Shown here: one piece after another, positions 34,806 to 46,540 of the stretch
Layout of the letters: every line of letters starts with the position of its first letter
How positions within the stretch are numbered: the first letter of the stretch is position 1
Source: Tenebrio molitor
Taxonomy: Eukaryota > Arthropoda > Insecta > Coleoptera > Tenebrionidae
DNA length: 64,000 nucleotides
Reading direction: 5' to 3'
Assembly (NCBI RefSeq): GCF_963966145.1
Contig: NC_091051.1
Coordinates: 8,928,001 to 8,992,000, forward strand
The notes under the pieces: generated by a model
Told to the model about the DNA's origin: nothing
The model's database searches: none
The model's input: the letters and a program-made list of their open reading frames with translations, nothing else
Position numbers and translations under genes: made by a program

Positions 34806-37800
34806 TATTCACCTGGCTATATTGGAGCAAACTTTTTATTTGCCACATGTGGCTTCAAGTACTCACAATTTGTTCCCAATGATGGTACTTAATGACGATG
34901 CTGTAGTAGCGGAGGTAAATGAGTAGCTTCTGTATCAGTGACAATAATTTTGTGCTTTGTTTGTCGATAAAAAGTACATAATTATAAAATATCAAAAATT
35001 TAATTTTGTAATTAATTTAATTTGCGTTGCTAATTTTTACAATAGGAACCGTATTACATGCGTAGCTTAGCTTGGAATTTCTTTGATGATTAGTAAAGCT
35101 TTATTAGGAAAGAATTTCCAGACTTTTTCTGAACCTTCCTAGAAGTGATTGCAAAGCTTTAGGAGTTAATAAGCTCTTTGTCTCGTAACTGTGTCGTTAA
35201 GCATTAAATCGATACGTATAATTTAGTTATTGTACTGAAAGAAGCAGTATAAATTTTAGTATAGTTTAATAGAAAATAACGCATTGTTCTCAGTTATGTT
35301 TTTTGTTGAAATGTATGCGTCGACAGACTTCAGTGCAAGTTACATTACACTTTATTGTTGTCGAAAAAGCCATTAAGTTTTGACAGTACAGTAATAGTAA
35401 AGCAGTTCTTCATCGAGCTTACAAGTCAGAAAGTGTGGTACAACAATAAAGACACTTCGGCCGAGATATCGGGGCGTGAAACAATAGTCCTGTTTATTGT
35501 TTGGCAGCGCCTAAGTTCTTGTATCTAATGGAAGCAAAGTGTCCTTGTGTTTGAGAAAGGATCCCTTCGACTTTCATGGTTCACCGAACGCTGAAACGGA
35601 CGTGTTCCTGCATTCCTTTTTCAAATTACTTGAATTCAACTTGTGTACAACAGTTACTTCTAGGATCGGCAGAAAAGTCGCCAGTCAAGAGAGATATCTT
35701 GATGAAACACGTCGCGGTGGGGACAGATTATTTTGCAATTTCGGCGGCACCAGAAGTGGGGAATTGTAAATTAATTTGTGGGCTAATTACATTTTAACAA
35801 GGCACTTGGCAAGTTTGCATAATCAAGATAGGTATATGTTGATGAGAAAACGAGTGTCGGGATGTTGTATATTGTTTTAGCGCGGATTCGGCGCACGAGA
35901 AGTACGTGGTTGTGACGTCGAGGAGGTTCTACGCGAATTGAGTAATTTTCATGCAGATCACATAAAACAATCAAAAGGTTTGCATCGTGAGCGACACAAG
36001 AGTCGAAATCACTTATGCCGGTGACATTTTCAAGCGAGTGATGATGCTGTTATCCGTAATTTACTTCTTTCCGAACGGCTGCATCGTTCTTGATGCGATT
36101 ACATGTCAGGAGTCGGTCCCTCGATAATGTAATATACTAATCTAAATCAGAACCCATCATCAACTTTGAAAGCTCTGAGCTTTGAATTGAATTTCTGACC
36201 CTCCTACTGAAAGCTTTGGCCTCCAGTGATTCAGATTTGTCCTACTGAATATGTAATATGTTTGGAAATTGCTCCCTGCCATCTCTCCAAATGAATGGGG
36301 CATGCAACAAATGGAATTATGGAACACTCATGCCAATTTTCATTGATTGGCACTTTATCCGCCTCACTTCATCTGCACAACCCACAAAGCAACTCCGATC
36401 CGCAACGAAAACACATCTTGCCATCCCACGTCTTAAATTAATTAATTGCATATGGCAACATGCAGCGAACCTGAATTCCGATGCAACTCCGCACAACAAT
36501 GCGCCTCCCAAATTAGCAACTCCGCAACGTTTCCTTTATGGCCGTCGGCGAAATGCTCGCATCAAATTTTCGTATTTATGAGAGGATTGTACTATTTCCA
36601 GAAAACACAATTAATTTGCATAAAACCAATGCCGGTCTGTTCGGTCGTAGAATTGACCAATTTTGTTCTCGGTTTTGAACGTCGAGCCATGGAACCAACA
36701 AAACTAATTTTTTTTAATTGGCTGCACTTGTGCCCGCTCGTTCCGGCTAAAATATGCAAATTATATCATACGGCGTACAGGACTGGCGCTAGTAAATAAG
36801 CGGAATTAAATCCTACGTCTATCTACATAATAAAGACCCTGCGCAACTTCAAAATGATAAAAATCAAAAGCTGCAACGTTCAAAAGTCAATAAATAACGA
36901 GCCCCAACAACAATCGCGTTTGAGTAACAGATGTGGTTAATATACTTGTGTGTGACTCATCCGAATTATTTTTCCACAATTTCTCCTCTAATAAAAATTT
37001 CCAAATAAATTTGAAACTCTTCCAGCTTTTCATTTGGCATTTGCAACATCATCCTCATTGGAACGTTAAAAGCTTCTAAATCTGAACGTGCAGCAACGCA
37101 GACATAAAAATTCAGTTGAAGTATGGGGATTTTGTGTTTTGATTTTTTGTTTAATCCATTATTCATACAACGCACTGTTGTTCTTTTATATTTATAACCA
37201 GACGAAATCATACAAATTAAAAATAAATATATAAATACTGCGACTATCTCTTTGTTCTTCACGGTACGTTCTTGTTTATTTTCGACAATTAATCAAAATT
37301 AATATCGTTTTTTGCAGCAAGCGACATTTTGATAACGACAATTCATACTTAACGACCTTAATTCGTCTTCATTAATGTCATTCCAAAGTTCAAACAAACC
37401 TCATCAACGTTCAACACATGTGAGAAACGCTTACACGCGTTCAACGTAATTCAAGTCTGGACGTCTTGCTGGTTGTTTCGATGTCACAACAACGAAATGG
37501 AGGTTCTGAAATTTTTTCAGCACCACTCGTTAATTATCGTTATTTGGTTCAGTTTTCAAGAAAAGAAGGATTTGCGCTTCCACTAACCAATTTAAGTGAA
37601 CAGAAAATACAAAAACAAAATGAGCTACAGATTAAAACAAATCGATTTTATCGATGCCAGATGGAGTAACTTCAACGTCTAAAGTTTGCAAATCACGAAC
37701 TGAAAAGTAAGGAAATGAATGATTTCAATTTTCTCGTCTGGCGTAAAACATTTTATTTCCAATATGCAAATTATCTTGGAGAAACTTTACTTCTGATTAA

Positions 37801-38083
37801 CTTCTGAACTAGTTTAGTTATTGATTTGCTGCTAAATTAACATTGAACGCGAGAAAGGCTCTGCAAAAAAGCATAACTGTTGCTCCGTTTACTTATTTCA
37901 TCTTAAAATTTGTATCTTGGCGATTTCGGCTAACGTTGGGGGCGCCACTGTTGAGAAATTGCAAGAGTCATACTCGGCTCGACCCGGCTTATGTTTGTGC
38001 TTTGTTTTCTAAAATAAATTGTTGCTTTTACGTAATTTTACGGTTTTTGTGATGGATTTTTTAAGATTACACAAAATTTTAGC
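34806..38083. other. non-coding stretch, some GC-richer patches
   Basis: Patches at 35460-36010 and 36250-36800 are less AT-rich and give overlapping frames on both strands without motifs. On the minus strand at 37262-36966 a frame opens with GTG. Its last part, after an acceptor-like CACGTTCAG at about 37090, reads AFNVPMRMMLQMPNEKLEEF and looks protein-like, but no family or donor is apparent. No gene is annotated. Confidence 0.4.
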
Positions 38084-38498
38084 TCATTTAGAGGCAACAG
38101 CAGAAAGCAGATGTGTTGTACTAGAAGGCGAAGAAGTGTTGTGTGCAAAGTTATTAATTTTATGCGGTGTTACTAAAATGGTGAAGTCAAGGTATTGATC
38201 TCGGTTGTATAAATGTTTTGTTATGAGTGGCAAATCATCAGGGTCCAGCAATTTTTTATAAACCAATAAATCATTTCAAAATATCACCTTAAAATAGTCT
38301 TCTTTTTTTAAATGTTTTCCACAGACCCTCATATAATTAGATGAAGGTTTTCCAATTAATAAAGCACTTTCCCATGCTTTGGTTCTCTCTACCCGGTCTT
38401 TAGAACCAGAAACATTTTCGATTAAAACATATTTTGGTTTTACGTCACACGTTTCAGCACGTGTTACAGCCAAAAACACAACAGTTTGTTTTGCCCAT
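38084..38498 (-). pseudogene. THAP zinc-finger domain gene, broken
   Basis: On the minus strand an ATG at 38498 opens MGKTNCCVFGCNT, the typical start of an insect THAP domain with the first two zinc-binding Cys. The frame then hits a stop. Translation continues in a shifted frame with KAWESALLIGKPSSN and MRVCGKHLKKEDYF, giving the conserved Trp and the C-x2-H pair. After an in-frame TGA (38276-38278) the same frame runs on through DPDDLPLITKHLY and SSPSSTTHLL to the stop at 38084-38086. THAP domains bind DNA and occur in host factors and P-element-type transposases. One frameshift and one stop make this a pseudogene unless unseen introns correct it. Confidence 0.68.
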
Positions 38499-41263
38499 CT
38501 TATTTTTAAATAATACATTTTAATTAAACCGTCGTTTTGTTTTAAAAACACAAACCATTGGAATAACCTTGAATATGCCTTATAATTAGTACATATAATT
38601 CACACCAGATGTCTCACTGTTAACTGGAATCGCCAATGCTCTATTGGGTATTTAATATGCAGCTTTTATTTTCAGGATTTATTTAAAAAACAGAACAACA
38701 CTGTTGTTGAAGAGGTATAAAGATGTTTATGATTTTCCTTTTAATATTTTTCTTTGGTTTAGACATTAGCGGAACCAATCATCTTCCAGAACTACATGCC
38801 TTGATTTTCAGTCATTGTATATTTATTTATTTATTAAAGTCCAGAGTACAGTTTTTAGCTAATTTATTCGCTCAACAAATCAGCAGAGTCAGTTGCTGAA
38901 AAATTGCCTAGACTTTATGCAGTAAATCGTTTCTATTTGATGTGCACTGCCAATTAAATGAGAACTGTAATTAATTTGTAACAAATGGTTCGCTCTACAC
39001 AAAAATGATTATTGCAGACGGTTACAACGGAAATAAAATCAAAAAATAAATTGAGCGGAACTCAACGATTCATGCGGAAATTCAGTAAATAACAGACATT
39101 CAAAACAGAGCATTCTACTATAAAATTCGTTACTTTTTCCAACAATAAAAACAGTCTGCACGCCTTTTTGATGTCAACGGTATAAAATTTTGATGAGGCG
39201 ACAAAAAATATGAAACAAATAGTTGAAATCTTGTTCGAATAATATTTGTGTTCAGCTGAAATGGCCCTTTAATGCGGCCATTAATTTAAACCGAGGACAT
39301 TATTATCTACCTTTTATATAACAAATTTAAAAATGTGGTCGTAAAGTGGAAACAATCGTACGTAACGCCACTATAAACCATGCTTGGGAGATTTAAACGA
39401 CACATTAAACAAACAGCAACATTAATCGAATTTACCGAGTGCCAATATGGCAATCTGTAATTTATGCGATTCCCAATATTCTGTTAGGATCTTGTAAATG
39501 CTAGTTTTGGTAATTATTAGGCAAATGCAGCATCGGTTACAGTATGCAAATGGCGTGTAGATACAATTTGGTCATAGGTCTAGTCGTAATTAAAGATTCA
39601 TAATAGCAGGACTGCAGGATCGGCTAACTCAATTAGGACCATCTGCGGATCCTGTAACTTGTCATCGGGCTAACTTAATCCGGGACAGACTTAATCTTGA
39701 TTCGATTATCTGGTGATCATCCTGATTGCCCTCCGATTCTGACCATGAGTCGCCTTTGGGATTTTTCCCAATTCAAAAGGGCCAAAGTAATTAAGCGCGC
39801 GGAGGTCACGAGCCCTCCCTGCGGAGCGCCGCCAAGTGTAAACACGCCTTCATATGAGGCTGTCGCCTGTATTGTGGCGGCGTTTTATGAAGGCAAGTAG
39901 CCGTCATTTGTGCTACGAAAATTTACCACCAGGATATTCCATCACATTATTTCCCCTACGTTATAGAGCAATAAACATAAAAAGGAAAACGGTATTCGAG
40001 GAAAACAATAACAGCTATTTCAGGAAGGTACGAGGATGATTAATGTCCTTTAATATAACGCTTTTAACGAAAAAGGAACCCCATTATGTTTAATGCCGCA
40101 TAAAATATCATATTGTTTAATAAAATTAATCGTACAAGTGTCGAAAGGGCCGATCCTCCGGAAGCTCGCACTCAAACACACCTATTGCAATAATTGTCGG
40201 AGCTTTAACAAATCCAATTTGGGATTTTTTATACGAAAGAGTTTCACATTCGGAATCCGAAGCATTCGCATCTGCATGAAATATGACGGCGTAAGATATA
40301 AAACGCATAGGAATTTATAGACATATGCATATCCAAAGTAATATTTACGATCACAGAGTTATACACATTTTGACAATCGTAATTCAGTCATATGAGACAG
40401 TTTGATTTATGAAAGCCATAAACGAATTGTTCTTTTCCCGTATTTTCCGACCAGGCACTGTTTGTTTTGTTCATTTTTAATTGCACCTGAAATCCAGGAA
40501 TCAAACAAAATCAATACCTCAATTCGCAGAGATCACAATATTTTTTCGTCATTTATCTGACCAGATCAATTTAATTTTAATACTGTCACGTTTGGGCTTA
40601 AAAATGATTTACCACTAATAAAAGAGCTTCGGGAATTTCCAATCCTGCAGAAATTTATCATCACTATACAGCGCGTCCCGAATTCGGAACTCACCGCGAC
40701 CAGCTTATTATTACCCAGCGTGAAAAATTGCTTCTCTAAATCAACGATTTTCAAGAGTGAATTTAAATGCCTCGACACGAAGAAGTTAAAAAAGGTGCGC
40801 TTCCGCCAATAAATTTTATATTGAAAACTAAACACGAGACAGGATCATTGAAAATAAAATAAAATTCTGATTTATTGATGATGCGCCGGATTTATATATT
40901 TCACGATGTCACGTTTTATTAATTTCATAAAGAATCTTTAGAAGCGACAAAAGGCCAACTGAAATTATAAATGAACCAGATAACCTGGAATTTATAGTGC
41001 CGTTCGGTCTTAACTATGACAGTTTTATTATGGGACAATTTAGTATGCGGGTTTCTAGGATTTTCAACCTAATGTGGGACTCTTTACCCTACTTAATCCA
41101 ACTATTTTCGGCGACAAACTCTCAACCGCATTTTATGTGACGTTATAAGATTAAATGTATCAAGAAGAAAATTCACGGCTCGGTCTGTATAACATTCATA
41201 ACCTTCTAACATTAACTCACGCCTTAATTGTCCTATCGCTAAGGATCACTGAGGTTAGATGAA
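38499..41263. other. non-coding stretch, no gene recognised
   Basis: No motif-bearing frame. A GTCGCG|GTGAGT donor-like site on the minus strand near 40704-40695 follows a short readable segment (FFTLGNNKLVA), but I see no convincing acceptor, so no exon is called. Confidence 0.45.
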
Positions 41264-41468
41264 AACGCCTCTGCAAAGCGCTCCTTCAAAATTACACTGT
41301 CGAAATCTTGCACTTAATTATTATAATAAAAATATTTCTTAAATTACAGGCTTATTAAAAGAGCAACGCCTCTGAAAAGCACTTCTTCAAAAGCGCAAGG
41401 TCGAATTATTGCACACAATTATTATAATAAATATATCGTTTAAAATTACAACATAGTATTTAAAGAGC
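41264..41468. repeat. imperfect tandem duplication, about 101 bp unit
   Basis: Unit 1 (41264-41364) and unit 2 (41365-41468) both begin AACGCCTCTG and contain CTTCAAAA, then AATTATTATAATAAA, and end AAAGAGC. The copies differ at scattered positions, so the duplication is not recent. A third unit does not follow. Confidence 0.8.
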
Positions 41469-41476
41469 AACATACA

Positions 41477-41530
41477 CAGTGAGTCCAAAAGTGTTCACCC
41501 TAAAACAGGTAGTTTTAGCATTTGCCCATT
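41477..41530. other. possible solo end of a Tc1-like element
   Basis: CAGTGAGTCCAAAAGTGTTC resembles the terminal repeat of Tc1-like transposons (CAGTG...CAAAAGT). No matching inverted end was found in the window, so this may be a truncated relic or chance. Confidence 0.3.
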
Positions 41531-41789
41531 AGTTAATTAATGTTCGAATGAAAATCTGTAAACATGTAGAGGTGATGGATTCTCTCATGGGCTGTGACCT
41601 TGGAAATATCTGCGCGAAGGCGGAGCGATAAACCAGTGAAAACTGAAAACGTCGACTACTTTAGCGACGGGGTAACACGCGGAGGAACAGTATCAATTCT
41701 AGAAACGTCTACGGGACGATGTTTTCCGATCGGTTTGCTTGAGACCGATATCTGTCGTTTGCGCAGACTCATAGTCCATGAGAAAATCC

Positions 41790-41954
41790 AAGAGTTGACT
41801 GTGAACGTACCACTCGTCAGTCTGCAGATTAAAAACGCAAACAATGCGAAAAGTGAGGTTAGATTTAAACAGCTTTATCAAAGCTTAATCCGTGGTGCGT
41901 TCACAATCGACTCTTCAACGCCAACTTTGAGGATCAATTTAAATGAACACCTGA
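41790..41954. mobile_element. MITE, family A copy 2, left end lost
   Basis: The right end is intact (TTTAAATGAACACCTGA followed by TA) and the interior AGTGAGGTTAGATTTAAACA is in the orientation of copy 3. On the left, similarity starts only at about 41790 (AGAGTTGACTGTGAACGTAC), so roughly the outer 35 bases of that arm are missing. A GTG-started frame of 121 codons (41594-41959) runs through the MITE. Its upstream half is GC-richer but has no known motif, and I do not call it a gene. Confidence 0.8.
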
Positions 41955-41956
41955 TA

Positions 41957-44900
41957 TAACAACTTATTACTTGTTTCGAAACGCATAGCTAAAAAAGCGA
42001 AATACATAATAAGAAAAAATGTCTTCTTGATTATTGATTAAGTTTTTCTTTGAAGTTAACACCGCAAGCCCACTTCGATTGGCTTGGAACTTAATCGATT
42101 ACTTGATCTGACAGCAAGCACACAATGACTTTTAAATTTTGAAATTTGCATACCTCTATCTGACACGAACTCGTGTTTTGCTAAATATTATTACGCCTTA
42201 ATCACCTCTTGTAATCTCTAGATTCAATCTGCTTCCTGCAGTTCCTTCTCAAATTAGCGTTCCTGTCCTTGACTTAATCGTTAGGTCACGATTAACCAAT
42301 GCCCATCTATACCACAACAGCGTAACTGTCCAAATTTGTTATCGCCAGCAAAAAAGTTAATCCCACAGTTACACAATTTTTAATTATTATTCAGATAAAA
42401 CCCTAGCAATATCTGAAGCTATTGTCCTCGTTTTTGCTTTGAAATTACGACGTTATTTCGCGAAGCCGTAAATAAAGAACATTACAGTTTAGTTTTACGG
42501 ATTTTAATAAACCCTAAATACTGACAGCGAATGCATTTAAAAGCTCGCCTTTATGCGAAATTAATGTTAGACAAAAATACAGCAACTCGGTTGCAGTAAT
42601 TAGATATGTCTGACGTATTTGATAAATTCCGGGCGGCTTGCGTGCTGAACTTTGCCAGAAAAGCTTTTATCATTCTGATCTCTAATGTTATCAGTGCATC
42701 CAATGGGCTCTAACCACAAACACTGACAAATCGCATATGCAAATTAGAAGGCGACGTCACACAAAAGCTGTTGGTTGCGACAAACGAAAATTCCAAAATT
42801 CTGTGACACGTCACGGATAAATCAATAGAAATAATATTTTCCTTTCCGAACTTTCCGTTTTATTATTTGGATAGGCGTGAAACATTTTTAATGGAAAAGT
42901 ATGGAATTTTCCTTCAAGTTACGTAAATCGTCAATCTTCAATGAAAACCGTTTGTTAAATAATACGATAAAAATGATCAAAGTAAACGCCTTTCATTAAA
43001 TATGGAAATGCTCATGCTCGTGCATAACTTTTATGTAACATTTGTTATATAAATCTTATATAAATCCTAACCATAACAATATGCACCACCATTACAAAAT
43101 TTGCATATTGCTAATTTATTTCTTCTCAAGAAGAAATGTGTAACAACTCTTATAAGTTACTTGATTTATAGTAATTTTTTACCATTGTAAATATTATGTA
43201 ATTATTATTTCAATTTTAGCTTTAGAGGTCTTGGTAAGGTAAAATGTTGAATACAGCGACTATACTCAAAGCTTCGAATGTTGACAAAGTTGGCTGAAAT
43301 TATATTATAAATTACGAATAAACAAAAGTAGTGTATATTTTACTGCCAAATAACGTCTGCTTGTTAGAGAAATCGTATAAATATTTGTTAGTTGAAACAA
43401 ACAAACCAAATAATTTTTAAAATATGATAATTTCAGAACATAATTTCAAGGATGTATTATAAAAACACATTTTGCAGGACATAATGAGCTTGTTAGTGGA
43501 ATTTTTTTTTGATACGTTATAACAGCAGCAACTGTCAGTTTACATCTATAAAAACTTGACTAAAAATAATTTATTGTCCATTGTTAGTCGTGTTAATTAA
43601 GGATTGAGCGCCATCCATAACGTCGAGCTTTGGTAGCTTTAGGTATGTGTGCAAAAATAATTAATTTATCTTGTATTTGTTGTTCCTTGAACTTTAAAAG
43701 CGCCCCATAAAAAGCTGCATATTACGCTGGGACCGTCATTTAATTGCAAACTTGCATAAAAGAAACCATTATGAAATGAGCTTTTACACTTTCTGCTCCA
43801 CATTTTGCAAACAGTTGCATAAGGTTTAGAATAAAGCCGCCTTTAATATGCATGAGTTTTTTCAAGTGGAATTTTTCTGTAGCACATTCGGTGGGATATA
43901 TGTATTGTCCGTCCGTTGTTGTAACGTGACTGAGAGTAAACGCATGTCGTAGTCCAATTAATTATCCAACAAACTGAAATTATCGCGTAGATTATTGCTT
44001 CAGGTATACATGGTGAGAAGATGGTGGTTATTAATGACCACTCCCAGTAGCTTGTAAATTGTGACAGAACCTAAGGCGGAAACAATAGCGTACATTATCG
44101 AATCGAGTGTACCCCCATGTTTGTTCTATGGTGGCACAATTTCTCACTTTGTTCTATTGTACGTGAGCTGTCAGTGCTTATAAGACCATGTTGCTTTGGT
44201 TTTTATGCAAATTTGCTTCCTGGACTTTTGTCTAACGAAGTTGGCCCTCACCGTATGAATGAAAAAAGTTTCACGACTTCCTTCGAGCTTGCTAATCTAC
44301 CGGAATAATTATTATTGTTATTACTTTAAGTGGAAATTTTACGCAAGAAGTGTGATACATTGGTACATCCAATTATTCATTACAAAGAACGTTAAACGAA
44401 GCTTAATGTTTAATTAAATTTTTTCAGGCTGCAAGTTGTATCCCCGGTTTAAGCATCGTTAAAAGCCCAAGTCGCAGAATTTAATTACTGTAAAATAAAT
44501 TCTACTGGAAAGAGTTGGATAATCACAATTTTTCTGCTGGCTTTGGTCAATTATTTTCAAAATGTACTTTTGTCGACAATGTTTGGATGTTTAAGAATTG
44601 CTCGAAGAGATATCTTGGGTAATCTGATTTTTTTTAATTTTCTGTGATTGATTAAAAACAAATAATGGCAACCGAAAAAACAAAAATGATGAAAGTGACC
44701 ACAAAGAGACTGGTGAAAGTTACTATGACAAAATCGCTGAACGAGAAAACTAAAGCGAATGAGTATTTGGGAAGGACCAACGAGGATAATATGAATAGTT
44801 ACGTAATGCAATGAGTAATCTCTGAAAAATTATAAATAATTTAATGTTAATGTGTTTTTGTAATGTAATTTTAACCCACCACCCAATCAAAATTAAACAT

Positions 44901-45102
44901 CACGTAAGATAATTGTACTAATGAATTTTTACTTAGAATATTGGACATAATAATTGTCAATATGCTTCAAACACATTTTATAAATATTTTAAAACGTTCT
45001 ATTTCAAACTGTATAAAACTCAATTTTTGGAATAATTCAAAAATGTTGTTTGTAGTAAATTCTCGAGTGTAATAGTATATTACAATACAAGTTCGATGAA
45101 TA
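41957..45102. other. non-coding stretch, no gene recognised
   Basis: AT-rich with no supported exon or repeat. The frames at 44117-44308 and 44557-44811 have no recognisable motif. Confidence 0.45.
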
Positions 45103-45104
45103 TA

Positions 45105-45433
45105 CAGGGTTATTCTAAATGATTATAGTCGAAGTAGGCGTGAAAATTGAATGTAAAATTTATGGTTGCCGCTCCACATAAAAAAAACATCAAAATTATG
45201 TGAATAAGTGAGTACAAATCGTTCACACACGGGAGTTAAATTGATTGCAAAACAATGCAATATTTCTGGATTCAATCGTTAATTTAACAAAAATAAATAA
45301 AAACCTCATCACCGCACTTTTCACCTAAAAAATGACAGTGACAGCGACAAAACTGACAGTTCACATGAAAGCGGCAAAAATGTAATAACATGGGCATGGC
45401 CTACTTCGACTACAATCATTTAGAATAACCCTG
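45105..45433. mobile_element. MITE, family B copy 1 (329 bp)
   Basis: The terminal inverted repeats begin CAGGGTTATTCTAAATGATT and continue through GTCGAAGTAGGC for about 36 bases. TA flanks both ends (45103-45104, 45434-45435). No transposase is encoded. The ends match the left end at 46464, so the two form a family, probably mobilised by a mariner-type transposase. Confidence 0.88.
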
Positions 45434-45435
45434 TA

Positions 45436-46463
45436 TAACAGATCTAAAAAAAAAATTGAACCGTCTTCCTAGTTTTCGAGATCTATGATTTTTTTTACCC
45501 ATTTTACATAAAATTCAGTGGCTCCCAAACTTTTTTTGAGAAAATTTTAGTCCCTTTTTCTTGAAAAATGTCATCATTTGTATAAGGCAATACTGGCTCA
45601 ATCATTACCTATTGTGGAGTTCTATCACTGGTTAAATATTCTGTACAACTTTCAAAGTCATCCTGTATATACGAATAGTTGAGTAATTTAATACTTAATT
45701 TGTTTTAATTTAAAAAAATATACAAACATATTTCCGTCCTTGCTGATTATTTAAACTTATTTCCTGATCATAACACCACTAGTGTGTAATGAAAGTAGAT
45801 TGGTAGCATACGTAAGAAATGTAGCAGTACGGATTCTTGAACATTGGAATATATTAACTCAGTATTGGATTTAGGTGAAAATAATGCATTGATATAAAAA
45901 CTAGAAGGATCAGAAGAATATTCTTCTCAATCGTTTTTCGTGAACTAAAAAAAATTCAAATACACAGCTGTCTACTGGAAAGCTATGATTTATGAAAAAA
46001 GCAGCAGGAAAGATAGACTCTTAAGCATTTCAGCAGATTACATATCTGATCTTAAACGTCTTGAGCAGAGAGCTCAAAGATTAATCAAGCAGTGGACATT
46101 AGTTCATGTCTCCATAATGAATGTGCCAAAGCAGATCATTCATAATGTTTCTTATCGGTATAATCGATATTGAGACTAAGTACTAAGAAAAGATTTATCT
46201 TTTACTATGTTTTTATCTTTTACTACTTGCTGTAACATCAGTTACAGCATTCATACCTAATGATGTTAGTTATTTTATTGGATATTACTCTTCTTTCCTC
46301 CATGTACATCTTAGGTCAAAAGATAACAAAGAAACAATAAGACATGCTACCACTTCAAATATGACAAGAAATCAAGAAATTAAATAAAAGGAAATTTTCT
46401 TTCCTTCAATCAATTAGAATAAAGTATTTCTTGTAATCGACTTTTGACCTTGTTTGCAATATA
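45436..46463. other. non-coding spacer between related MITEs
   Basis: No gene recognised. A + frame at 45985-46173 (with LKRLEQRAQRLIKQ) has no family I can name. Confidence 0.45.
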
Positions 46464-46540
46464 CAGGGTGATTATAAATGATTATCTCATCGCAGTTGGC
46501 GTTGAAAACCCACACATATTTTGTATGTGCCGCCAACCTC
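46464..46540 (+). mobile_element. partial family B element, left end only
   Basis: CAGGGTGATTATAAATGATT, preceded by TA, aligns with the left end of the element at 45105. Similarity continues through GGCGTTGAAAA and the TGCCGCC region to about 46540. No inverted right end was found downstream, so the copy is truncated or has diverged. The sequence to about 46930 may include more of a longer relative. Confidence 0.65.

Noticed and set aside
36966..37090. Acceptor-like site followed by a readable minus-strand segment
   Set aside because: No matching donor, start or family; the upstream frame starts with GTG.
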